A stretch of DNA of 25,884 nt from K189A clade bacterium. Its GTDB lineage: Bacteria; Pseudomonadota; Gammaproteobacteria; Pseudomonadales; Azotimanducaceae. The position numbers were made by a program, and so were the translations under genes. The notes beneath the pieces are model-generated. The model was not told where the DNA came from, made no database searches, and saw only the letters and a program-made list of their open reading frames with translations. Of this stretch, positions 1 through 6,198 are shown piece after piece; within the stretch, counting starts at the first letter, position 1, and every line of letters begins with the position of its first letter. The stretch lies in the NCBI GenBank assembly GCA_007571095.1, contig RKSB01000125.1, positions 1 through 25,884 of the forward strand, given 5' to 3'.

Positions 1-111
1 ATCCGGCTAATCAAGCTTAAGTGTTGAACACACTCACCTACTGGGTTGACGGCCAGATTTCCCCGGGCTGCGAGACCCGCCCCGAATTCGATCCATTCTG
101 GCTCAAGAAGC

Positions 112-597
112 CTAACGTCCTGTTATACGGAAGATCCAGGAAGGGTTTTCGGTTGGTTCGTCTGGCTTTAACAGGTGGGCGTATTCGGGGTATTTCTCAA
201 TCGACAGCCTGACCACAACTTCTCTGGACAGTTCGTCTGTTTGTTCTGCTTTGGCCAGATAGACGTTTTCCCCGATTTTAACTCTTACGTTGGGGTTCTC
301 TTTGACCAGCTGAGGCCATGTTTTTTTGGTTGGATTACTGGCCGGTATGTACATTCTGCCTTCATGTTGAAGGCACCCGACGGTCACCGAGTAGGGATCT
401 TCAGGGCGGGCTTCCAGAGCCACTGTGTCGTACTGGTTGCAGATTTCCCAGGTGGATGGTGCAGGTACCACTTCGCCTGACAGTTGTTTACCTGGAATCA
501 TCAAAATGGGGTCCGAACGCAACAAAAATACCAGCCCGCCGACAATCAGGACAGCCAGCAGAGTCAGTCCGGTGCCCTTAAGAATCTTTTTAAGCAT
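112..597 (-). CDS. Small membrane-anchored protein, array copy 1
   Basis: The product has 161 residues: an N-terminal membrane anchor (about residues 8-27) followed by an extracytoplasmic domain. The start is placed at 597 because an AGGAG Shine-Dalgarno lies 7 bases upstream, a spacing kept in all four copies; the reading frame is open further upstream but that stretch is spacer. The domain carries SVTVGC, YIPASNP, WPQLV and NVRVKIGENVY in order. That layout (strand, variable loop, NP..K.WP, then P.VRV.IG) recalls split-beta-barrel proteins of the DUF385/DUF2255 or nitroreductase-like kind, but this is inference from pattern memory and no cofactor motif is certain. Function unknown. It is one of four paralogues, closest in layout to copies 2 and 3. 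Confidence 0.8.
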   Translation of the reverse strand: MLKKILKGTGLTLLAVLIVGGLVFLLRSDPILMIPGKQLSGEVVPAPSTWEICNQYDTVALEARPEDPYSVTVGCLQHEGRMYIPASNPTKKTWPQLVKENPNVRVKIGENVYLAKAEQTDELSREVVVRLSIEKYPEYAHLLKPDEPTENPSWIFRITGR

Positions 598-749
598 TTT
601 TATTCTCCTGAAGTTTTGGACGCAGGTAGCTGACCGCATCCTGCCGGATTGTTGGCTATTCGGCTTCCCCGCTTTACAGGTCCGCCGCAAAGAGTTCGTT
701 TATTCGCCGGAACCCTCGCCCGAATTCGATCTACTCTGGCCCGAGAAGC

Positions 750-1235
750 CTAACGCCCTGCTATACGGAAGATCCACATAGTGATTCCGCTTGATTCGCC
801 CGGCTTTACCAAGTGGGCGTAGTCGGGGTATTTCGCACTCATCAGTTCGTACAGAACCTCTTTGGACAGTTGGTCTGTTCGTTCTGCTTTGGCCAGATAG
901 ACGTTTTCTCCGATCTTGACTCTCACGTTGGGGTCCTTTTCAACCAGCTGAGGCCATAGTTTTTCGGCTGGGTTACTGGCTGGTATGTACAGCCCGCCTT
1001 CATACTCGAAGCACCCGACGGTTACCGAGTGGGGATCTTCAGGGCGTGCCTCCAGAGCCATTGTGTAGTGCTGATTGCAGATTTCCCAAGTGGAAGGTGT
1101 GGCCACCACTTTCCCCGACAGCCTTTTGCCTGGAATCATCTCAATGGGGTCCGAACGCAGCAAGAACGCCAGACCACCGACAATCAGGACAGCCAGTAGA
1201 GTCAGCCCCGTACCTTTAAGAATTTTTTTAAGCAT
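750..1235 (-). CDS. Small membrane-anchored protein, array copy 2
   Basis: This 161-residue paralogue of copy 1 has the same MLKKILKGTG start, single N-terminal membrane helix and WIFRI C-terminal end. Start 1235 is chosen over the ATG at 1241 because AGGAG (1243-1247) is 7 bases from 1235 but only 1 base from 1241. It differs from copies 1 and 3 mainly at the C-terminal third (KEVLYELMSAKYPDYAHL) and at the centre (NQHYTMALEARPEDPHS). The frame is intact and the core motifs YIPASNP and VRVKIGENVY are preserved, which suggests it is still under selection rather than a pseudogene. Function unknown; probably an exported, membrane-tethered domain. Confidence 0.8.
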   Translation of the reverse strand: MLKKILKGTGLTLLAVLIVGGLAFLLRSDPIEMIPGKRLSGKVVATPSTWEICNQHYTMALEARPEDPHSVTVGCFEYEGGLYIPASNPAEKLWPQLVEKDPNVRVKIGENVYLAKAERTDQLSKEVLYELMSAKYPDYAHLVKPGESSGITMWIFRIAGR

Positions 1236-1388
1236 TTTCATTCTCCTGAAGTTTTGGACGCAAGCAGCTGACTCAATCCTACCGGATTGTTGGCCATTCG
1301 GCTTCCCCGCTTTACAGGCCCGCCACAAAGAGTTCGCTTGCTTGCCGGAACACTCGCCCCGAATTCGGTCTATGCTGGCCCGAGAAGC

Positions 1389-1874
1389 CTAACGTCCTGT
1401 TATACGGAAGACCCAGAAAGGATTTTCGCCTGATCCTCCTTCTTGTATCAAGCGGTAGTAGTCGGGGTATTTCGCAGTCACCAGCCTGACCAAAACTTCT
1501 CTGGACAGTTCGTCTGTTCGTTCTGCTCTGGCCAGATAGACGTTTTCCCCGATTTTGACTCTTACGTTGGGGTCCTCTTCAACCAGCTGAGGCCATGTTT
1601 TTTCGGTTGGGTTACTGGCCGGTATGTACAGCCTGCCTTCGTGCTCAAGGCACCAGACGGTTACCGAGTGGGGATACTCAGGACGTGCCTCCAGAGCCAC
1701 TGTGTCGTACTGGTTGCAGATTTCCCAGGTGGAGGGTGCAGGCACCACTTCTCCTGACAGCTCTTTACCTGGAATCATCTCAATGGGATCCGAACGCAGC
1801 AAAAACGCCACTCCTCCGATAATCAGGACAGCCAGCAGAGTCAACCCAGTGTTCTTGAGAATCTTTTCAAGCAT
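1389..1874 (-). CDS. Small membrane-anchored protein, array copy 3
   Basis: This 161-residue paralogue starts at 1874 with AGGAG 7 bases upstream (1882-1886). Residues 8-27 form the membrane helix; the outer domain keeps SVTVWC, YIPASNP, WPQLV and NVRVKIGENVY. The C-terminal end reads EGGSGENPFWVFRITGR, slightly glycine-rich where copy 4 has a long Ser/Gly insert, so the linker before the last strand (WVFRI) is the region that tolerates change. Upstream (1875-2281) lies the longest spacer of the array. Function unknown. Confidence 0.8.
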   Translation of the reverse strand: MLEKILKNTGLTLLAVLIIGGVAFLLRSDPIEMIPGKELSGEVVPAPSTWEICNQYDTVALEARPEYPHSVTVWCLEHEGRLYIPASNPTEKTWPQLVEEDPNVRVKIGENVYLARAERTDELSREVLVRLVTAKYPDYYRLIQEGGSGENPFWVFRITGR

Positions 1875-2281
1875 GTTTATTCTCCTGAAATTCTTGATAA
1901 GGGCAGTTTAACTGAAGCCTGCCGGCTTGTTGTCCATTCGACCTGCCCGCTTTGCAGACCCGCCTGAAGGGTTGGTTTATCTGCCGGAACACTCGCCGTT
2001 GAGCAGGGAAGTTTGGCTGACTCGCAACCTCCACTCTGGTTTACAGCCTTATGGCTTGGAAATGGCGTTTCCACCGACGATCGGCTCAACCAATCTTGCC
2101 CTGTGTTGACTTCAACACATTCTGGCACAGTTCCTGGGTCTGAAATTCGAACTCGCCCGTCTGCCGAGAAGCCTTGTCCGGCCCTTGGGACCTGAGTGTT
2201 GAACAACCTGTCTGTTGGATTGACGGCCGGATTTTGGCTGCGAAGACTCGCCTCGAATTCGATCTGTGCTGGCCCGAGAAG
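1875..2281. other. Long array spacer with decayed SRPBCC 3' end
   Basis: No convincing gene lies in these 407 bases. About 1905-2040 matches the SRPBCC gene end (2877-3010) with many differences, including CCGGAACAC and GCTGACTC, so it reads as a decayed fragment of that gene. ACTCGCC occurs at 1991-1997, 2151-2157 and 2246-2252; the short spacers between the other copies look like this one with the stretch between the first and last ACTCGCC removed. At 2151-2175, CTCGCCCG followed by CCGAGAAGCCT resembles the end of a unit just before a stop codon and may mark a lost further copy. Confidence 0.55.
2102..2119. repeat. Perfect 8+8 bp inverted repeat
   Basis: TGTGTTGA and TCAACACA are exact reverse complements separated by CT. 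It sits in the long spacer between array copies 3 and 4, about 160 bases beyond the copy-4 stop. No T-run follows on either strand, so it is not an obvious intrinsic terminator. A related shorter palindrome, GTGTTGAACAC, is at 21-31. Confidence 0.6.
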
Positions 2282-2845
2282 CTAACGTGCCGTTATACGA
2301 AAGACCCAGGAAGCATTGCTGCTCGATCCGCTGGATCCGCTGGACTCACTCGATCCGCTGGACTCACCCGATCCACCCGATGCATCCGAACCGCCTGTTC
2401 CTGCTCGCCGCATCAATGCAGCAAATTCGGGGTATTTTTCAACAACCAGCTTGACCAGAGCTTCTCTGGACAGCTCTTCTGTTCTTTCTGCTCTGGCCAG
2501 ATAGACTTTTTCTCCGATCTTGACCCTTACGTTGGGGTTGTCTTCAACCAGTTGAGGCCATACCTTTCCGGTTGGATTACTGGCTGGTATGTACATCCTG
2601 CCTTCATCCTCAAGACACCAGACGGTTACCGAGTGAGGATCTTCAGGGCGGGCTTCCAGAGCCACTGTGTCGTACTGGTTGCAGATTTCCCAGGTGGCAG
2701 GTGCGGGTACCACTTCACCCGACAGCCTTTTACCCGGAATCCGCTCAATGGGATCCGAACGCAGTAAAAACGCCACTCCTCCGACAATCAGGACAGCCAG
2801 TAGAGCCAGCCCCGTGCCCTTAAGAATTTTTTTAAGCATATCCAT
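2282..2845 (-). CDS. Small membrane-anchored protein, array copy 4 with Ser/Gly insert
   Basis: This copy is longer, 187 residues from 2845. Three ATGs lie close together (2851, 2845, 2839); 2845 keeps the 7-base spacing to GGGAG (2853-2857) seen in the other copies. The N-terminal helix and the SVTVWC, YIPASNP and VRVKIGEKVY motifs are preserved. Before the final strand (WVFRI) it carries about 30 residues of Ser/Gly/Glu/Asp low complexity, encoded by a 9-bp minisatellite (2325-2396), absent from the other three. It is the array copy nearest the SRPBCC gene, whose stop (2879) is 33 bases upstream of this start, so it may be co-transcribed with uvrB and that gene. Function unknown. Confidence 0.8.
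   Translation of the reverse strand: MDMLKKILKGTGLALLAVLIVGGVAFLLRSDPIERIPGKRLSGEVVPAPATWEICNQYDTVALEARPEDPHSVTVWCLEDEGRMYIPASNPTGKVWPQLVEDNPNVRVKIGEKVYLARAERTEELSREALVKLVVEKYPEFAALMRRAGTGGSDASGGSGESSGSSESSGSSGSSSNASWVFRITAR
2325..2396. repeat. 9-bp coding minisatellite, eight units
   Basis: On the plus strand the units are GATCCGCTG, GATCCGCTG, GACTCACTC, GATCCGCTG, GACTCACCC, GATCCACCC, GATGCATCC and GAACCGCCT. The 9-base period is a multiple of three, so expansion or loss keeps the frame of the minus-strand gene and adds or removes three residues (mostly Ser, Gly and Glu). The first units are nearly identical and the last degenerate, as expected for recent growth at one edge. Confidence 0.85.
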
Positions 2846-2878
2846 GTTCATTCTCCCAAAGTTTTGGATAAAGCCAGT

Positions 2879-3367
2879 TTAACTGAATCGTACCGGATTT
2901 TTGGCTATCAGGCTTGCCAGCTTTGGCAGGCCCGCCGCAAGGGTTCGTCTGATTTGCCGGAACACCAGTTGCTGAACAGGAAAGATCGCGCTGACTCTCA
3001 GTGTCCATTGTAGCTCGCACCCTTGTTCGGTTTGCAGGATTCGGTAATCCTCGGCGGCTGCTTTGACCGGCAAAGTGCTCTGATCAAAGCGAAATGCCAT
3101 GCGTTTGTCGTCTTCCCAGGCAACAAAGACCTCGTTGATCTGGTGTTCCGGCAGCTTGACCGTTCGAGTGGTGCCTACCCCGAAGGGCAGGGCACTTGTC
3201 CATTCGGCACTGCTCATGTCCAGCCACTCAGTCCAGGCGACTTCGTCCAGCAGTGCTTTCCACAAGGTACCCGGAGTGCACGAAAAGTGGTGACTCAAGG
3301 TAAATCCCTTGACTGATTCAAGGTATTTTTTTTCGACCTTGAGATGGTTTTTGAGTGGTTTTGGCAT
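2879..3367 (-). CDS. SRPBCC (START-like) family protein
   Basis: This 162-residue protein has the helix-grip pattern of the SRPBCC superfamily: FTLSHHFSCTPGTLWKALLDE at the N-terminus (first strand then helix), TEW and a middle stretch with GVGTTRTVKLPEHQINEVFV and KRMAFRF, then strands (CELQWTLRVS) and a long C-terminal helix. These proteins bind hydrophobic ligands or act as small cyclases or lyases; the ligand here cannot be read. It begins 11 bases after the uvrB stop and has no clear RBS, so it is probably translated from the uvrB transcript. Its 3' end has been copied into the spacers of the adjacent array, so exact 3' sequence is shared in decayed form at about 620-710, 1260-1350 and 1905-2040. 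Confidence 0.75.
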   Translation of the reverse strand: MPKPLKNHLKVEKKYLESVKGFTLSHHFSCTPGTLWKALLDEVAWTEWLDMSSAEWTSALPFGVGTTRTVKLPEHQINEVFVAWEDDKRMAFRFDQSTLPVKAAAEDYRILQTEQGCELQWTLRVSAIFPVQQLVFRQIRRTLAAGLPKLASLIAKNPVRFS

Positions 3368-3378
3368 AACGGGTTTGT

Positions 3379-5424
3379 CTAGTGATCCAGAATCTCCAGG
3401 CCGGCTGAACTATCGTCGAGAACAAGCAGGCGGTCGTAAGCTTCCTTGATGCGGTCTCGCAATTCTGCTGCCTGTTCGAACTCGAGATTTCTGGCGTGCT
3501 TCTCCATTTTACGTTCCAGTTTGCGAATCAGCTTCTCAAGCTGGCCGGAGTTCTTTGGGAAGTCTTCCCGAGCATCCTGCGTCTTGAGTTTTCTGGTTTT
3601 TTCCTTAACGGATGCTCCTACACCCTCCATGATATCGCCGATGCTTTTTTGAATGCCTCGGGGAGTGATTCCGTGCTCCTTGTTGTACTCAAGTTGCTTG
3701 TTACGCCGTCTTTCGGTTTCATCGATGGCTTTTTGCATTGAGTCTGTGATCTTGTCGGCGTAAAGGATAACCCGTCCGTTGAGATTACGTGCTGCTCTGC
3801 CCATGGTTTGAATCAGCGAGCGTTCGGCCCTCAGAAAGCCCTCCTTGTCCGCATCGAGAATCGCCACCAGTGCGACCTCGGGTATGTCCAGCCCTTCTCT
3901 CAACAGATTGATGCCTACCAGAACGTCAAACGAGCCGGCTCTCAGGTCTCGAATGATCTCCACTCGCTCAACCGTTTCGACATCACTGTGCAGATAGCGC
4001 ACTCTTATGTTTTGCTCCTCCATGTATTCGGTTAAATCCTCGGCCATTCGCTTGGTCAGGACTGTGACCAGGCAACGCTCGTTGCTGTCCGTTGCCTTGA
4101 CCACTTCCTCCAACAGGTGCTCAACCTGTGTAGTAGCCGGTTTGATGGATACTTGAGGGTCAACCAGGCCGGTCGGCCGCACAACCAGTTCAATCACCGA
4201 ATCACTGTGCTTGTCTTCGTAAGGGCCTGGCGTTGCGGATACAAAGACCAGTTGTCCGGTCACGCCTTCCCACTCGTCAAAGCGCAGGGGTCTGTTGTCC
4301 AGTGCCGAAGGCAGTCGAAATCCGTATTCAACGAGATTCTCCTTACGTGCCCGGTCTCCTCTGTACATGCCGCCTATTTGAGGAATGGTGACATGGGATT
4401 CATCAACAATGATCAGGGTGTCGCCGGGCAAATAATCGAAGAGAGTGGGCGGCGGCTCACCCTGTTTTCGGTTGGACAGGTAGCGAGAATAGTTTTCGAT
4501 GCCCGAGCAGTAACCAAGCTGTTGCATCATTTCGATATCGTACTGAGTCCTCTGCTGTAGCCTTTGCACTTCTACCAGCTTGTTGGCTTTTTCCAGCTCC
4601 TTGACATGTGTCTGTAACTCCTGCTGAATTTGTTCAACCACCTGAGTCATGCGCTCCTTTGGAGTGACATAGTGAGTTTTGGGAAAGAGGGTGTAGCGAG
4701 GAATTTTGTGGGCGGTCTGGCCGGTCAGGGGATCAAACAGCGAGAGAGCTTCGATGACATTGTCGAAGAGCTCTATTCGCAAGGCATTCTTCTCGGACTC
4801 TGCCGGGTAAATGTCGATGACATCGCCTCGAACCCTGTAAGTGCCTCGCTGAAAGGCCTGGTCATTTCTCGTGTACTGAAGTTCGGCCAGTCTTCTGAGG
4901 AGTTGTCTCTGCTCCAAATGCTCGTTCCGGTCGAGGTGCAGAACCATTTCCAGATAGGAAGAAGGGTCTCCCAGACCGTAGATGCTGGATACAGTGGCCA
5001 CGATGACGACATCGCTTCTTTGCAGCAGTGCTTTGGTTGCCGACAAGCGCATCTGTTCGATGTGAGGATTGATGCTGGCGTCTTTTTCGATGTAGGTGTC
5101 GGATGCAGCGACATAGGCTTCGGGCTGGTAATAGTCATAGTAAGACACAAAGTATTCGACCGCGTTGTGAGGGAAGAACTCTCGAAACTCGCCGTAAAGC
5201 TGAGCCGCCAGCGTCTTGTTGTGGGCCATGACCAAGGTGGGTCGCTGTACTTTTTCAATCAGCTTGGCGACGGTAAAGGTCTTTCCGGAGCCGGTTACTC
5301 CCAACAGGGTTTGTGCACGCAGGCCGGCTTCAATACCGTCAGCCAGTCCGGCGATAGCGGCTGGCTGGTCACCCGCCGGCTTGAATGGGCTTTCGACTGT
5401 AAATGGGTGATAGTTCTGAACCAT
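3379..5424 (-). CDS. uvrB: UvrB, nucleotide excision repair damage-recognition subunit
   Basis: UvrB takes DNA from UvrA, verifies the lesion and recruits UvrC. Start 5424 (MVQNYHPFTVESPFKPAGDQ) gives 681 residues, close to the usual 670-680; an in-frame TTG at 5463 would add 13 residues but has no RBS. Visible motifs: Walker A GVTGSGKT (residues 42-49), the beta-hairpin YYDYYQPEAYV (about 95-105), the Walker B-like IIVDESHVTIPQ, helicase motifs LREGLDIPEVALVAILDADK and QTMGRAARN, and a C-terminal UVR domain (about 630-670, EFEQAAELRDRIKEA) for contact with UvrC. The SRPBCC gene follows 11 bases downstream. A CTG-N10-CAG element lies 41 bases upstream of the start, compatible with, but not proof of, SOS control. 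Confidence 0.98.
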   Translation of the reverse strand: MVQNYHPFTVESPFKPAGDQPAAIAGLADGIEAGLRAQTLLGVTGSGKTFTVAKLIEKVQRPTLVMAHNKTLAAQLYGEFREFFPHNAVEYFVSYYDYYQPEAYVAASDTYIEKDASINPHIEQMRLSATKALLQRSDVVIVATVSSIYGLGDPSSYLEMVLHLDRNEHLEQRQLLRRLAELQYTRNDQAFQRGTYRVRGDVIDIYPAESEKNALRIELFDNVIEALSLFDPLTGQTAHKIPRYTLFPKTHYVTPKERMTQVVEQIQQELQTHVKELEKANKLVEVQRLQQRTQYDIEMMQQLGYCSGIENYSRYLSNRKQGEPPPTLFDYLPGDTLIIVDESHVTIPQIGGMYRGDRARKENLVEYGFRLPSALDNRPLRFDEWEGVTGQLVFVSATPGPYEDKHSDSVIELVVRPTGLVDPQVSIKPATTQVEHLLEEVVKATDSNERCLVTVLTKRMAEDLTEYMEEQNIRVRYLHSDVETVERVEIIRDLRAGSFDVLVGINLLREGLDIPEVALVAILDADKEGFLRAERSLIQTMGRAARNLNGRVILYADKITDSMQKAIDETERRRNKQLEYNKEHGITPRGIQKSIGDIMEGVGASVKEKTRKLKTQDAREDFPKNSGQLEKLIRKLERKMEKHARNLEFEQAAELRDRIKEAYDRLLVLDDSSAGLEILDH

Positions 5425-5464
5425 CGAAGAGTATCGGCTGTGTTCTGGTGTTTTTTGCTTCAAG

Positions 5465-5480
5465 CTGGATGACTTTGCAG
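5465..5480 (-). promoter_or_regulatory. Possible LexA-like operator of uvrB
   Basis: CTG, ten bases, then CAG, placed 41-56 bases upstream of the uvrB start. uvrB is a classic SOS gene in enterics. The ten inner bases (GATGACTTTG) lack the AT alternation and the CTGT/ACAG ends of strong boxes, and such a match would occur by chance in a few per cent of regions this long. Weak call. Confidence 0.25.
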
Positions 5481-5492
5481 GTTTTCCTGCAA
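5475..5492. repeat. 7+7 bp hairpin TTGCAGG-TTTT-CCTGCAA
   Basis: A perfect inverted repeat with a 4-base loop lies between the divergent uvrB and VOC genes, overlapping the possible LexA-like site. It has no terminator tail in either direction. It would lie in the uvrB leader or operator region. Confidence 0.5.
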
Positions 5493-5580
5493 GGACTTTT
5501 GGCTTTTGGCATTGGAATATGCGTGAATGCAGGAATCTAATGGTAAACTAGGGGCTGAGATAATCAAGGGAGTTTTGCCT

Positions 5581-6030
5581 GTGTCCTTTTCGTTGGGTCT
5601 TGGTTACGTGATCGTTGAAGTTGCCGATGTCAAGCGTTCGGTTCAATTCTTTCGTGATGGCATGGGATTGAATCTGGAATACACGGATGACAATTTTGGC
5701 TATGCCTCTTTTCGAGTGGGCGGTCCCATTACGATGGGGCTGGTGCAGAATCCAGAGGCTACCGCCAGGCATACCGGCATCGGCTTTATGGTTGATGATC
5801 TGGACGCCGCCTACCAGGCCTTGTCAGCTCGTGGCGTTCGATTCGAAAGCCCGCCGGTCAAACAGGACTGGGGAGGCTACATGACCATTTTTGCCGATCC
5901 CGACGGCAATACCTACTTTCTGGATCAGATCGAATCTGAATCGGCGGAAAAGGCCGAGCAGAAAGAGAATGACGATGTTCGGGTTGACTTCTCGGTCAAC
6001 CTGACCGCCGGAACGCCAAAAACTGATTAG
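5581..6030 (+). CDS. VOC / glyoxalase-fold protein
   Basis: This is a two-module beta-alpha-beta-beta-beta protein of the vicinal oxygen chelate superfamily. Start GTG at 5581 is preferred because AAGGGAG (5566-5572) stands 8 bases upstream; it gives 149 residues, whereas the longer frame from 5527 has no RBS. First module: LGYVIVEVADVKRSVQFFRD; second: GIGFMVDDLDAAYQALSARGV ending in IFADPDGNTYFLDQ. The usual first metal ligand (His in the first strand) appears as Tyr and the Glu after DPDGN as Phe, so an ordinary metal-dependent glyoxalase I reaction is unlikely; the exact reaction is unknown. The last 25 residues are a charged tail. It is divergent from uvrB and convergent with the next gene. 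Confidence 0.8.
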   Translation: MSFSLGLGYVIVEVADVKRSVQFFRDGMGLNLEYTDDNFGYASFRVGGPITMGLVQNPEATARHTGIGFMVDDLDAAYQALSARGVRFESPPVKQDWGGYMTIFADPDGNTYFLDQIESESAEKAEQKENDDVRVDFSVNLTAGTPKTD

Positions 6031-6198
6031 AAACGGATGAGTCGCCGGCGAAGAGCCGAATGCCAGCCGTGTTCGCTGGTGCTATCAGTCAAGCCGTTGT
6101 CTTCGTTCCTTAAGGGCCAAAACAACAGAGGTCAAGACAAAACGAACGTCCTTGCCGGAGTAGATGGCCAGGCAGGTTTTGAGTACACGGCAGGGTTG

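Larger units (their letters stand above)
1..2878. repeat. Tandem array of four gene-plus-spacer units
   Basis: Four paralogous minus-strand genes stand head to tail. Stops at 112, 750 and 1389 give a period of about 639 bp; the fourth unit (stop at 2282) is about 893 bp from the third because its spacer is longer. Each spacer begins with the same RBS block and continues with sequence matching the 3' end of the SRPBCC gene at 2879-3000, for example a shared block around CCGGAT, GCTTT, CCGCC and GCCGGAACA. Each ends with a block containing GAATTCGATCT and CCCGAGAAGC just before the next stop codon. Bases 1-111 match the end of the longest spacer (about 2190-2281, shared GTGTTGAACA and TTGACGGCC), so the array may continue to the left of the window. 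Inference: serial tandem duplication followed by decay. Confidence 0.85.

Noticed and set aside
2325..2396. Repeat cluster as a CRISPR array
   Set aside because: Units are 9 bases, directly adjacent with no spacers, and lie inside a coding frame.
2174..2767. 197-residue open frame on the plus strand, and similar ones opposite the other array copies
   Set aside because: Antisense to array copy 4; the similar frames recur only because the copies are paralogous. The minus-strand genes have RBS, signal helix and conserved motifs.
4630..5472. 280-residue open frame on the plus strand
   Set aside because: It is antisense to the N-terminal half of uvrB, has no RBS or recognisable motif, and uvrB is certain.
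6031..6198. A small plus-strand gene (60 residues) or a terminator between the convergent VOC and deaminase genes
   Set aside because: No RBS or motif; the only hairpin, CCAGC-7-GCTGG near 6063-6079, has no T-run.
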